From Bacteroidia bacterium (GTDB taxonomy: Bacteria; Bacteroidota; Bacteroidia; J057): a DNA stretch of 64,000 bases. The notes beneath the pieces are model-generated. The model worked only from the letters and a program-made list of their open reading frames with translations. It was not told where the DNA came from and did no database searches. The position numbers and the translations under genes are program-made. Positions 33,978-42,093 of the stretch are shown here, one piece after another. Numbering within the stretch: position 1 is the stretch's first letter; every line of letters begins with the position of its first letter. The stretch covers positions 1 to 64,000 of the forward strand of contig JAUIKF010000040.1 in assembly GCA_030430575.1 (NCBI GenBank), read 5' to 3'.

Positions 33978-34709
33978 TTATTCCTCCAATAAAAACGCCA
34001 GATCAGCCCCTGGCATCAGGTCTTCAGGCGTCTTGCCCTGATGGAAAATCCGAACAGGCAAGTTGCCATGGAGTGCTATCGAATTCCCCTGAATCTTCAG
34101 TAAGCCATCTTCCCGCAAAGCGACTACAGGCTGGGCATTAAAATGATGGAACTCACGAATCCGCTGATCGCGACTTTCGCCCATATGTCTATTGTCCTCC
34201 GAACGAGGGTAATGTGGGTTGATGTTAAAGGGGATAGCCCCTAACGCCTCAAAACTGGGGGGATAGACAATCGGCATGTCGTTGGAAGTGGAGATGCTCA
34301 TGCCTGCCATATTAGAACCTGCGCTGCTCCCCATATAGGGCATGCCTTCGGCTATGCGTGTACGGATCGGCTTGATCAGCCCATTCTCATACAGGTCTCG
34401 GATCAAGACGAAGGTATTGCCTCCGCCGATAAAGATGCCTTCTGCGGCTGCGACAGCAGCCTTGGGATCAGCATAGGTCTCAATCCCCACTACTTCAATT
34501 CCCATTTGATTAAATGCAGTGGCAATCCCGGCAGTATAAGCTTCATGGCTGAGGCCATCTGGCCGTGCATAAGGAATAAATAGTACCTTGGAAACCCCAG
34601 CAAAATGCGCTTGGACAGCAGCTTGGCAATGTCCAAACATTTCCCCGCCATCAAAGCGAGAACTACTGACTAAGAGAAGGTTGCGCGCGGAAAAGGAAGA
34701 AGTAGACAT
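33978..34709 (-). CDS. pepE: peptidase E, alpha-aspartyl dipeptidase (S51)
   Basis: A 243-aa cytoplasmic dipeptidase of family S51 that cleaves Asp-X dipeptides. The catalytic Ser is in YMGSSAGSNMAG, in the nucleophile elbow of a class-I-glutaminase-like fold. GGGNTFVLIRDLYENGL and FNINPHYPRSEDNRHMGE, with the active-site His and Glu, are strongly family-specific. The length matches E. coli PepE (~230). A 22-nt AT-rich repeat lies 10 nt upstream of its start. Confidence 0.94.
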   Translation of the reverse strand: MSTSSFSARNLLLVSSSRFDGGEMFGHCQAAVQAHFAGVSKVLFIPYARPDGLSHEAYTAGIATAFNQMGIEVVGIETYADPKAAVAAAEGIFIGGGNTFVLIRDLYENGLIKPIRTRIAEGMPYMGSSAGSNMAGMSISTSNDMPIVYPPSFEALGAIPFNINPHYPRSEDNRHMGESRDQRIREFHHFNAQPVVALREDGLLKIQGNSIALHGNLPVRIFHQGKTPEDLMPGADLAFLLEE

Positions 34710-34719
34710 AGGAGGGTAG

Positions 34720-34741
34720 AATTATTAATTGATGGATTATT
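34720..34741. repeat. 22-nt AT-rich repeat upstream of pepE
   Basis: Copy of the dispersed motif AATAATCANTC + AATYAATAATT, read on the minus strand. It sits 10 nt upstream of the pepE start. Other copies are at 6952-6973, 32303-32324 and 36862-36887. Confidence 0.65.
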
Positions 34742-34829
34742 TAGGTTAAAAAAACATACTATCTACTACTATTTTTGGGACATAGGGTATTCAATCCATA
34801 ATAAATAAAGCGTTTCGCTTCTTGATAGG

Positions 34830-34960
34830 GGGCTGGATTACGCAAAAGCCAACGCACCCTCTGGAAATCCAGCCCAGCACATAAGTTATGTGCCATAAAA
34901 CGCGCTTACAGCACGCTGTCGTGGATTTCGGCTTGTGCCAGGGCTTGTGGGTAATCCGCG
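34830..34960 (+). repeat. structured repeat element, copy A
   Basis: A 131-bp non-coding element with four successive hairpins: GGGCTGGATT/AATCCAGCCC (34830-34839, 34866-34875); GCACAT/ATGTGC (34877-34882, 34888-34893); ACAG/CTGT near 34908-34919; CGTGGATT/AATCCGCG (34920-34927, 34953-34960). A second copy with the same plan lies on the opposite strand at 39214-39351. It is antisense to the pepE gene and to the gene on the other side. It could be a structured RNA or a REP/MITE-type mobile repeat. Confidence 0.75.
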
Positions 34961-34968
34961 ACTGTGTC

Positions 34969-35012
34969 AAAGACAAAAGCCATCCCAAATAGTTAGGATG
35001 GCTTTTGTCTTT
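34969..35012 (-). terminator. terminator of the coiled-coil exported protein gene
   Basis: A perfect 17-bp stem (34969-34985 with 34996-35012) and a 10-nt loop. Read on the minus strand, the GGATGGC arm runs into TTTTGTCTTT. It lies 25 bp after the stop of the minus-strand gene at 35037. Confidence 0.85.
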
Positions 35013-35036
35013 CCAAAAATAGAGAAGAAGAAAATA

Positions 35037-35675
35037 TTATAAATTGATTTTGCTGAGAATCTTCTGATTAGAACTAATGACCCATTCGCAGCTTTCCATC
35101 AGGTCTTCGTTTTTGCTTATGGTCTCTTCATATTCTTCGAAGAGCTCTTCTGCTTCATTGAGCTGTTCTTGGTACTGGTCAAATAGCAGCTCATTATTGG
35201 CGATGACTACTTCGTTTTCTCCAATAATGCGGAGATTTTCATTGATCGTCACCTCGTCTTCTTCATCAGTGTCTCCTTTGTTTTCGAGGAGGGAGCTATT
35301 TTCCGAAAGCAGCATTTCATTCTCACGACTCAGTTCCTGACTTTGCTTAAGGGTCTTTTCCTGTTGCGCATGCAATTGATCGATCTGCTGAGAAATCATT
35401 TTCAACTCATCATGAAGTATGGCGATGTCCGCTTTCAGTTTGGCAATCAAATGTTTCGCCTGGAGGGTTTCCTGTTGAAGATCTGAACGGGTCTTTTGGG
35501 TATTGACCTTTTGGTTTTCCATCAGACGCATGCCAATCAATTCTTCTTCATCAGAGTTTAAAAGATTTTCTAGGTCATCTTCTGAAAAAAGAGGATCTTC
35601 TTGGTCTACTTGAGCATAAGAAATTGAAACAAAAGCGAGGAAGAGGGACAAAAAAATTAGGTTAAGGAACTTCAT
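35037..35675 (-). CDS. exported coiled-coil protein
   Basis: A 212-aa protein started at the ATG at 35675, which opens a signal peptide (FLNLIFLSLFLAFVSISYAQ). The mature part is strongly acidic and almost continuous coiled coil (~50-212), rich in Glu, Asn, Gln and Ser with repeated heptads (LAKLKADIAILHDELK; ISKNEDLMESCEW). No catalytic domain is visible. It is monocistronic, with a strong terminator. A periplasmic spacer or structural role is a guess from composition. Confidence 0.75.
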   Translation of the reverse strand: MKFLNLIFLSLFLAFVSISYAQVDQEDPLFSEDDLENLLNSDEEELIGMRLMENQKVNTQKTRSDLQQETLQAKHLIAKLKADIAILHDELKMISQQIDQLHAQQEKTLKQSQELSRENEMLLSENSSLLENKGDTDEEDEVTINENLRIIGENEVVIANNELLFDQYQEQLNEAEELFEEYEETISKNEDLMESCEWVISSNQKILSKINL

Positions 35676-35836
35676 AGTGGTTTGATTGGATTGTTGCTTA
35701 AGCAAAATAGTGTGCCAATATAATCATTTTTATTATAAAATCATTAATTAAGCACTATCTAAACCGTTGTAGTTATTAAATTGTTATAAAACTGCAATCG
35801 AACTTTTTCCTCTAACGAAAATACTCGAATAAAATT

Positions 35837-36859
35837 TCATTTTCCTAACATTCGGGCCCATAATTCTCCAAAAGCTTTTTGAAATTCATCCCCGTTATTG
35901 ATAGGCCGATCGGCCATATGGATGTCTGTAAACGTATTGCCTTCTTGTACCAACTGATAGGAAAAAATAGGCCCTGCGGGTTTATGTGGGTCAAAGTTGT
36001 CCAAGCCATATCTCAAGTCCTCCCAATACCAGGTACTGTCTTTTTTTTGCATACGGTAATAGCCATTGGTGAGCCATGCCATGCCATCGATGAAGGCCTG
36101 ATCCTTTGGAGACATATCGGGTTTGCGTGCTTTGTCAAGCGGACGAAAGTCGATATGAGCCTGGTCGTCTAAAAGGGAATAATAACCAATATGATATTTT
36201 GTAGGGCCTTCTACCACGACGGTCCATAAGATATTATTTAGGATAACGGGGTAGGTACTAAATCGAACGGTACTAATCCCTTCTTCATGGAGTTGATGGG
36301 CGACTATGCGATCTACGGAGGCCTTATTGACAAGGGTCAGGAGCATATATAAGCTACTGATTGTGAGGCCAGTGTAGTTCCAAAATTGGCGTTTGGGGTT
36401 ATTCCTTTTGATAAAAAGAACGACCAGGACGCAAAGTAGAAAGGGGAGGGTATAGGCAGGATCAGCAACAGAGATATTGTTAAAAGCTACCCGGTAGTTA
36501 CTGATAGGCCAAAAAACCTGTGTGCCCCAGGCAGTGAAGCAATCCAGCAAAATATGGGTCGCAAAGACCCAAAAGGATAGCATCGTCCATTGGCGTCGAG
36601 TGCCCCAATTACCTTTATACAAGCGATAAATCAGCCAGCCTGCCAGAGGCGCTACGACAAGGCAGAACAGTAACGAATGAGAGGCGCCTCTATGGGTCAG
36701 AGTGGCTTCGTATTCTGTTTGGAACAGCCGTCCCAATACATCCAAATCTGGCAAAGTACCAAGGATCGCTCCCCAAAATGGAGCACGGTTCCCCACTTTT
36801 TTGCCAAGACAGGCCTCTGCTACAGAGGCACCTAATACGATTTGTGTGAGGGAGTCCAA
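35837..36859 (-). CDS. YdjM-type membrane-bound metal-dependent hydrolase
   Basis: A 340-aa inner-membrane protein of the YdjM/LexA-binding (DUF457) family. It opens with the family's invariant start DSLTQIVLGASVAEACLG. Metal ligand candidates are GTLPDLDVLGR, THRGASHSLLF and ATHILLDCFTAWG. Four to five hydrophobic segments follow up to ~160, and the C-terminal ~180 residues are soluble. The start codon must be TTG at 36859, since the homologous N-terminal Met falls exactly there and no ATG is available. A 26-nt AT-rich repeat begins 2 nt upstream. Its physiological substrate is not known. Confidence 0.88.
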   Translation of the reverse strand: MDSLTQIVLGASVAEACLGKKVGNRAPFWGAILGTLPDLDVLGRLFQTEYEATLTHRGASHSLLFCLVVAPLAGWLIYRLYKGNWGTRRQWTMLSFWVFATHILLDCFTAWGTQVFWPISNYRVAFNNISVADPAYTLPFLLCVLVVLFIKRNNPKRQFWNYTGLTISSLYMLLTLVNKASVDRIVAHQLHEEGISTVRFSTYPVILNNILWTVVVEGPTKYHIGYYSLLDDQAHIDFRPLDKARKPDMSPKDQAFIDGMAWLTNGYYRMQKKDSTWYWEDLRYGLDNFDPHKPAGPIFSYQLVQEGNTFTDIHMADRPINNGDEFQKAFGELWARMLGK

Positions 36860-36861
36860 AA

Positions 36862-36887
36862 AATTATTAATTAATTGACTGATTATT
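36862..36887. repeat. AT-rich repeat next to the hydrolase start
   Basis: Copy of the dispersed AT-rich motif with an additional TAAT inserted, ending 2 nt before the TTG start of the minus-strand hydrolase gene. Confidence 0.6.
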
Positions 36888-37020
36888 CATTTAGTTCTTG
36901 CGAACGAAGATAAGACCTGATAGCCAATTTGGCTAATTTGAGATAATTGCGTTACTTTTCGCTGTGCTAGCCATCGCCGCCCTTTTTTTCACTTATTTTA
37001 ACCAATTTCACACTTAATTC

Positions 37021-37407
37021 ATGGATTTTCCAGCAGATCTTCAATATACCAAAGACCACGAATGGATACGTTTTGAAGGAGATAATATAGCCGTAGTAGG
37101 CATTACCGCTTATGCGACAGACCAGTTAGGCGATATCGTATATGTAGATATTGAGAAAGAAGGGGAGGAAGTCGAAGAAAATGACGTATTTGGTTCTGTA
37201 GAGGCTGTCAAGACAGTCTCAGATTTATTTATGCCCATTACGGGAGAAGTAGTGGAAGTGAATCCAGCCTTAGAAGATGATCCAGAACTCGTCAATAAGG
37301 AACCTTATGGGGAGGGATGGATGATCCGCGTACAGGTTGCTGAAGATGCCTCAAGAGATGGATTAATGAGTGCCGAAGCTTACAAAGAACAAATAGGGGC
37401 AAGTTAG
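37021..37407 (+). CDS. gcvH: glycine cleavage system H protein
   Basis: A 128-aa lipoyl-carrier protein of the glycine cleavage complex, which shuttles the methylamine group between the P, T and L proteins. The lipoylated Lys is in FGSVEAVKTVSDLF (~residue 64). YTKDHEWIRFEGD and NKEPYGEGWMIRV are the usual N- and C-terminal signatures. The length is typical. No other gcv genes are adjacent; an ECF sigma gene follows after 52 bp. Confidence 0.97.
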   Translation: MDFPADLQYTKDHEWIRFEGDNIAVVGITAYATDQLGDIVYVDIEKEGEEVEENDVFGSVEAVKTVSDLFMPITGEVVEVNPALEDDPELVNKEPYGEGWMIRVQVAEDASRDGLMSAEAYKEQIGAS

Positions 37408-37459
37408 CAATTACATGTCCTCACCTTCTTGAGCTATCTCGGATTTTTAAATCACACTT

Positions 37460-38017
37460 TTGAGAAAGAAATCACCTGGACTATCGGATGAAGAGTTGGT
37501 CCGTGCCATCACCCAAGATGGCCGCAGTGAGCTGTATGGCCAGTTGTATGACCGATTTGCAGATAAGGTCTATCGGAAGTGTATCGGCTTCTCCAAGAAT
37601 CACTCGGTAGCTCAGGATATGGTCCAGGACATCTTCCTGAAGGTTTTTTTTCAATTGCCCAAGTTCCAGGGCCGTAGTCGGTTCTCGACATGGCTCTACA
37701 CCATCACCTACAACTATTGTGTAGAATATTATCGAAAAACCAGTAAACATTCCTTTGTCGATATAGAGAGTCAACCAGATTCCTATGATGAGGAAGCAGA
37801 CGAAAAGCTGTTGTTGAAAACTCGTTCCGACAAACTCAAAAAAGCATTGAATCTGATAGGTCCAGAAGACAAGGCTATTTTGCTGATGAAATATCAGGAT
37901 AATATTCCGATAAAGGAGATCATGACTACGTTTGATATCTCTGAAAGCGCTGTCAAAATGCGCTTGGCTCGCGCTCGTCAGCGCGCCAAGGAAGCCATCG
38001 ATGAGTTGAAGGAGTAA
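37460..38017 (+). CDS. ECF RNA polymerase sigma factor
   Basis: A 185-aa sigma-70-family ECF factor. Region 2 lies at ~25-95 (YDRFADKVYRKC, AQDMVQDIFLKVFFQLPKF, RFSTWLYTITYNYCVEYYR), and region 4 at ~125-180 (IPIKEIMTTFDISESAVKMRL). The start is a TTG at 37460: no ATG occurs before the middle of region 2, so this is the only start that keeps a full domain. No anti-sigma gene with a recognisable zinc-binding or membrane domain follows. Instead there is a 69-aa protein and an MscS-type channel, which may form its regulatory cassette. Confidence 0.9.
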   Translation: MRKKSPGLSDEELVRAITQDGRSELYGQLYDRFADKVYRKCIGFSKNHSVAQDMVQDIFLKVFFQLPKFQGRSRFSTWLYTITYNYCVEYYRKTSKHSFVDIESQPDSYDEEADEKLLLKTRSDKLKKALNLIGPEDKAILLMKYQDNIPIKEIMTTFDISESAVKMRLARARQRAKEAIDELKE

Positions 38018-38099
38018 GGGGAATGGAAAATTGAGAATTGAGAATGGAAGAAAATGCACATTCAAAATTGATCATTCAATCATTCAACATTATTTCACT

Positions 38100-38309
38100 A
38101 TGAATGTATTTGAACAGCTTGAATCTGACGCCTCGATTCCACATCACGTAAAGGAAGAAATGCTCAGTAGCCTGGATACCATTAAACTCGTGGCGGATGT
38201 CGTAGACCTGTTTTTTATAAAAGGAGGATGGGTAGCTTCTCAATCCCTGGGTTCTTATAGCGGAGCAGGAGACGAAACCCCTTCCTCAACCCCGGATAAT
38301 CTGGAGTAG
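38100..38309 (+). CDS. small protein linked to the ECF sigma gene
   Basis: A 69-aa protein started at the ATG at 38100. It contains a short helical block, IPHHVKEEMLSSLDTIKLVA followed by DVVDLFFIKGGW, then a Ser/Gly/Pro-rich disordered tail. I recall similar small proteins beside ECF sigma genes in other Bacteroidota, which would suggest a sigma-associated regulator or tether. No membrane segment or metal motif is visible. It lies between the sigma gene and a channel gene, all on one strand. Confidence 0.65.
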   Translation: MNVFEQLESDASIPHHVKEEMLSSLDTIKLVADVVDLFFIKGGWVASQSLGSYSGAGDETPSSTPDNLE

Positions 38310-38341
38310 CCTTCCTGCCTGTATCATAACTTGTCTTAACT

Positions 38342-39151
38342 ATGGAGTCTTTACTGAATATGCTGAAAAATATGGGTAGCCAACTCATAGAACTGCTGGT
38401 GCCTTTGGGGATTGCAGTGGCCATATTGCTCGGCGGTTGGATGCTGGCCCGTGTACTTTCGTCGATTGTCGGAAAAATATTGACCCGTCTACAAGTAGAT
38501 CGCCTCGCTGAAAAACTGAATCAATTAGAAATATTTCTCAAATATAAAGTGGTGATCAAGCCGGTCATCATTTTGAAAAAGTTTATCTATTGGATCATCA
38601 TGTTGATCGCTATTATGGCGACGGCAGATCATTTGGGCCTGGAGCAGGTATCCTCCTTGGTGGATTCCTTTATCCAATTTTTGCCAGAACTACTCAAGGC
38701 CCTTCTGATTTTTCTGGCAGGGATTTATGGGGCGAGTTTGGCTAAAAACCTTATTGGGTCTGCGTGCCGATCCTTTGGGATCAAAGCCTGGAATGCGATC
38801 AGTAGTGCGGCCTTTTTTGTCCTCTTGATCATTATTTTTATCTCCACCCTCAAGCAACTAGACCTTGAGACAGAACTCCTTTCCAATATTGTATTGCTAG
38901 TCATAGGCGGCATTTGCCTGGCCTTTGCCATCGCCTACGGCTTTGCTGCGCGCAATACCCTGGCCAGTATCCTGACCGCCTTTTATAGCAAAAATGCCTA
39001 CACAGTAGGACAGATCATCGAGGTCGATGGACATAAAGGGACGATCATAGAAATGAACCAATTGACCTTTACCCTAGATACAGGGACTACACACGTCGTC
39101 TTTCCCCTCAATCGCCTGATGAATGATAAGATCGTGGTATTTAAGGAGTAA
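38342..39151 (+). CDS. MscS-family mechanosensitive channel
   Basis: A 269-aa inner-membrane protein. Hydrophobic segments lie at ~16-38, ~80-98, ~115-135, ~160-180 and ~185-205. The last is the Gly/Ala-rich pore helix region (IAYGFAARNTLASILTAFYS). The beta domain follows (AYTVGQIIEVDGHKGTIIEM, then TFTLDTGTTHVVFPLNRLMN), typical of MscS, but the cytoplasmic alpha-beta vestibule is cut short at the end. It probably opens on membrane tension during osmotic downshock. It closes the sigma-factor cassette. Confidence 0.85.
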   Translation: MESLLNMLKNMGSQLIELLVPLGIAVAILLGGWMLARVLSSIVGKILTRLQVDRLAEKLNQLEIFLKYKVVIKPVIILKKFIYWIIMLIAIMATADHLGLEQVSSLVDSFIQFLPELLKALLIFLAGIYGASLAKNLIGSACRSFGIKAWNAISSAAFFVLLIIIFISTLKQLDLETELLSNIVLLVIGGICLAFAIAYGFAARNTLASILTAFYSKNAYTVGQIIEVDGHKGTIIEMNQLTFTLDTGTTHVVFPLNRLMNDKIVVFKE

Positions 39152-39173
39152 TGTTGAATGAAGGGTTGAGACC

Positions 39174-39385
39174 CTAGTGCATCAAGCATTATATAATTAG
39201 CGGTTACTGAGGGGCGCGGATTACCCCAAAGATCCAGCCCTCCGAAGCCGGAAATCCGCGCCAGCTTGCTTGGCAACTAAGAAAACGCGCATTTATATGC
39301 GCTGGGCTGGATTTCTGGCGTGTGAGTTGGCTTTTGAGCGTAATCCAGCCCTAAACCCATAAGAACTTAGTGCTTGATGCACTAG
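39174..39385 (-). repeat. structured repeat element, copy B, with 15-bp inverted termini
   Basis: The core at 39214-39351 is copy B of the multi-stem element, in inverse orientation to copy A: stems 39342-39351/39304-39313, 39297-39302/39287-39292 (GCGCAT/ATGCGC) and 39253-39261/39214-39222 (GCGCGGATT/AATCCGCGC). It is bounded by a perfect 15-bp inverted repeat, CTAGTGCATCAAGCA at 39174-39188 and its complement at 39371-39385. It lies between the convergent 3' ends of the MscS and serine hydrolase genes. Confidence 0.75.
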
Positions 39386-39433
39386 AAGTTTTTATTCAAA
39401 ATTCCTCATTCAAAATTCAAAATTTCCCCCCTC

Positions 39434-40912
39434 TCACTCCTTCGCCTTATGAATCTTGCTTAGCATCTTTCGCCCATTTTCATTGTGGGGATTTAAACGA
39501 AGTGACCGCTCATAATTGATAATGGCGAGTTCTCGTTTTCCTTGCTGCATATAAGCCTCTGCGAGACTGTCATAGGCATTCCAAGAATCGGGAAACTGTT
39601 CTACTTGAATTTTGAACACCTCAATGGCTTCTGCCAGTTTCTGCCGCTGCAACAGGCGATAGCCCAATGCATTGAGTGCACGTTCCCCAAACAAAGGCGA
39701 ATCGCCTGTATGGGTGCTCTTTAGCTGATGGTAGAGCCGCATACCCGATATGATACCTTCGGTAGCCATTTGCTTTCCTAATAAGTACACAGGACTATCA
39801 TACTGATCATACCCTAGCAACTCAAAGGTAGGGCACTCTATCCCAAGGGTTTGGCGCAAGAGGTTTTTGCCAATGTTGAGCCCATTGGCACTATTGGTAA
39901 AATACACGATTCCAATGTCCTGGCTTGGAATGCCTAGCATAAAGCATTTGAAAATGCCATTATCTCCCCAATGCCAGAAGGCGGTGCCTTTTGGAGTCTC
40001 TTGCAAGCCTAGCCCTAGTCCCCAGCTAAAGGTGCCCACTGCACCATAACCTGTAGAAATATGAGCGCGCAGCATGTCTTTGTGCTGTTCCTGACTCAGT
40101 CCAGTGCCTTTGAGGAGGGCTATGACAAATTTGGCATAATCCGTCGTTGTAGTCAGCAGGCTATAAGCTGCCCCTGCATGGGACTGCTTGCGAAAGTCAA
40201 ATACTTTCCCTTCCTCATTATGGCCATGGGCCATAAAGGCTTCCGTTTCGCTTTGCCAAATAAAACTGCTGTTTTGCATGCCCAAAGGATCAAAGACATA
40301 GGTCCTCGCCAGTTTGTTGAGTGGACGATGCATAATGTGTTCGATGACTGTTTGGAGGTAGATAAATCCCTCCCCTGAGTAGCTGTAAGCACTGCCAGGC
40401 CTATGGCTAATCGAGAGACTTCCCCCTCGGGGCCGCCAGTTGGGAAAGCCCGAACTATGCGTCAGGACCATGCGTGCTGTGATCAGGCTGAGCCTACGGT
40501 CAGTCATATTTGCGCCCAGAAATTGCTGGGCGAGCTGTTGTCGAGGGACATATTGCGTCAAGGGAATGTCCAGGTTTATTTTGCCTTTTTCCACCAGTTT
40601 CATGACAATGTAGGCGAAAACAGGCTTGCTGAGAGAGGCAGCTTCGAAAACGGTGTTGGTGTGAACAATGGTCTGGGTTTCCCCATTTTTGAAACCAAAT
40701 CCTTGCTCCCATACAATGCTATCTTGAATCAAAGTAATAGCCAAGCCGGGGATATCGGCACTGTCCATCATCTGAGGCAGGGTCTCTCGCAGGGAAGGCA
40801 AGCACTGGTCCAACTGTTCATTTTGGGCAATAGTATGCCCATAACACCCGAAGTAGAAACTGAGAAGGAAGATGCGGCTAAGCAGAATTGTACCAGGTAA
40901 TGAGAAATTCAT
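39434..40912 (-). CDS. beta-lactamase-fold serine hydrolase with TPR tail
   Basis: A 492-aa exported serine hydrolase of the class C beta-lactamase/esterase (PF00144) type. The signal peptide ends ~residue 30 (GHTIAQ). The nucleophile motif SxxK is in FEAASLSKPVF (SLSK), the Tyr motif is YSYSGEGF, and LTHSSGFPNW follows the family pattern. The last ~80 residues form TPR units (LAEAIEVFKIQVEQFPDSWNA; ELAIINYERSLRLNP). The function may be esterase, D-aminopeptidase or penicillin-binding-like. It is divergent from an AraC regulator, a likely controlling gene. Confidence 0.87.
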   Translation of the reverse strand: MNFSLPGTILLSRIFLLSFYFGCYGHTIAQNEQLDQCLPSLRETLPQMMDSADIPGLAITLIQDSIVWEQGFGFKNGETQTIVHTNTVFEAASLSKPVFAYIVMKLVEKGKINLDIPLTQYVPRQQLAQQFLGANMTDRRLSLITARMVLTHSSGFPNWRPRGGSLSISHRPGSAYSYSGEGFIYLQTVIEHIMHRPLNKLARTYVFDPLGMQNSSFIWQSETEAFMAHGHNEEGKVFDFRKQSHAGAAYSLLTTTTDYAKFVIALLKGTGLSQEQHKDMLRAHISTGYGAVGTFSWGLGLGLQETPKGTAFWHWGDNGIFKCFMLGIPSQDIGIVYFTNSANGLNIGKNLLRQTLGIECPTFELLGYDQYDSPVYLLGKQMATEGIISGMRLYHQLKSTHTGDSPLFGERALNALGYRLLQRQKLAEAIEVFKIQVEQFPDSWNAYDSLAEAYMQQGKRELAIINYERSLRLNPHNENGRKMLSKIHKAKE

Positions 40913-41148
40913 ATAATGATAGCTTTTGAGTTTCCTGAAGTGTTATCCTAACAGACAATGACAAACTATACAAGCTGCTTGTCCTGACGAAAGTCACCTA
41001 AAATCCGGTGGTAACGTCCGATTTCGGACAGGCAGCGGTCTTGTTTCATATTGAAACACTACCTTGTGTCAGCTTGAAACATCTGAGAGTTGGTATTCCA
41101 AAGAACGCGTGGCAATATACTCATAATCAGCGACTTATGTCACATGGA

Positions 41149-42075
41149 ATGAGATTTGTCTTATACAAAAGTATGCTAGTTTCATTTCAAAATCCACACA
41201 TTTTTCCCGGTATTGTAAATGATGCTCATAATCAGGTAGTTCACTCTCGGGTCAAGGACTTTGAGAACGAAAGAATTCACTGTGGGGTATCTATCAAATA
41301 TGTAATTCGCGGAAAGGAAGATTACAAAATTGGTCATCAAACCTACCCTGTCCATGCAGGGCGTTTTTTGCTGGTCAATCATCAGAGTGAGATAGCGACT
41401 TTTATCCATGAGCCTGAGCCCGTAGAAGCCATGTGTGCTTATGTCAAGCCCCAGGTGATACAAGAAGTCTATCAAAGCATGAAAAGCTCACCTGAGGCCC
41501 AGCTGGCCAATCCGTTTGAATTGCGGACGAAGTTGCCGCAGTTCCAAGAACAGGTGTATAAACCCGAGCAGGACAAGCTGGGGCATTGGATACTGGCCCA
41601 GGCAGCTGCCTTGCAATACCCTGGTGCCCACAAGGCCTTATATGGGGAACCCTTTTATTATAAATTGGCAGAGGCCATTTTGGATCACCAAGGCCGAATC
41701 ACGGCCGAAGTCCAACGCCTTGACTGCGTCAAGGCCTCTACGCGGAGCGAACTCTATCGCCGCCTGACGATGGCGCGTTACTTCCTCCAAGACAACTATC
41801 ATTGTGAGCTAGACCTCGAGGCCGTCTCTCGTGAGGCTTGCCTCTCGAAATATCATTTTTTGCGCCTCTTCCGTCAGGTCTACGGCCTGACGCCCCACCA
41901 ATACCTCATCACTTACCGCCTGGAAAGGGCGCGCACTCTCCTGCGCGATACGCGCAAGAGCCTATACGAAATCTGCCAATTGATTGGCCTCAAGGACTTG
42001 AGCTCCTTTGGGAGGCGCTTCAAGAAGTCTTATGGGTTCAGCCCTGCGGCGTACCGGAAGGCGTTTGGGCGTTGA
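41149..42075 (+). CDS. AraC-family transcriptional regulator
   Basis: A ~308-aa AraC-family activator. The N-terminal ~180 residues form a ligand-sensing cupin-like region (GKEDYKIGHQTYPVHAGRF). The C-terminal ~100 residues hold the two helix-turn-helix motifs (LDLEAVSREACLSKYHFLRL; LYEICQLIGLKDLSSFGRRF) and the end GFSPAAYRKAF. The start is uncertain: ATG codons at 41137, 41149 and 41173 are all possible, and a GTG at 41008 would add 47 residues without family similarity. It lies head to head with a serine hydrolase gene and next to the xylanase region, so it may control both. Confidence 0.85.
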   Translation: MRFVLYKSMLVSFQNPHIFPGIVNDAHNQVVHSRVKDFENERIHCGVSIKYVIRGKEDYKIGHQTYPVHAGRFLLVNHQSEIATFIHEPEPVEAMCAYVKPQVIQEVYQSMKSSPEAQLANPFELRTKLPQFQEQVYKPEQDKLGHWILAQAAALQYPGAHKALYGEPFYYKLAEAILDHQGRITAEVQRLDCVKASTRSELYRRLTMARYFLQDNYHCELDLEAVSREACLSKYHFLRLFRQVYGLTPHQYLITYRLERARTLLRDTRKSLYEICQLIGLKDLSSFGRRFKKSYGFSPAAYRKAFGR

Positions 42076-42093
42076 AAGGAATGGCTTTTTAGA

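Noticed and set aside
34830-34960. Structured repeat read as an integron attC site
   Set aside because: The GTTRRRY/RYYYAAC core sites are not found at the ends, and no integron integrase or gene cassette is present.
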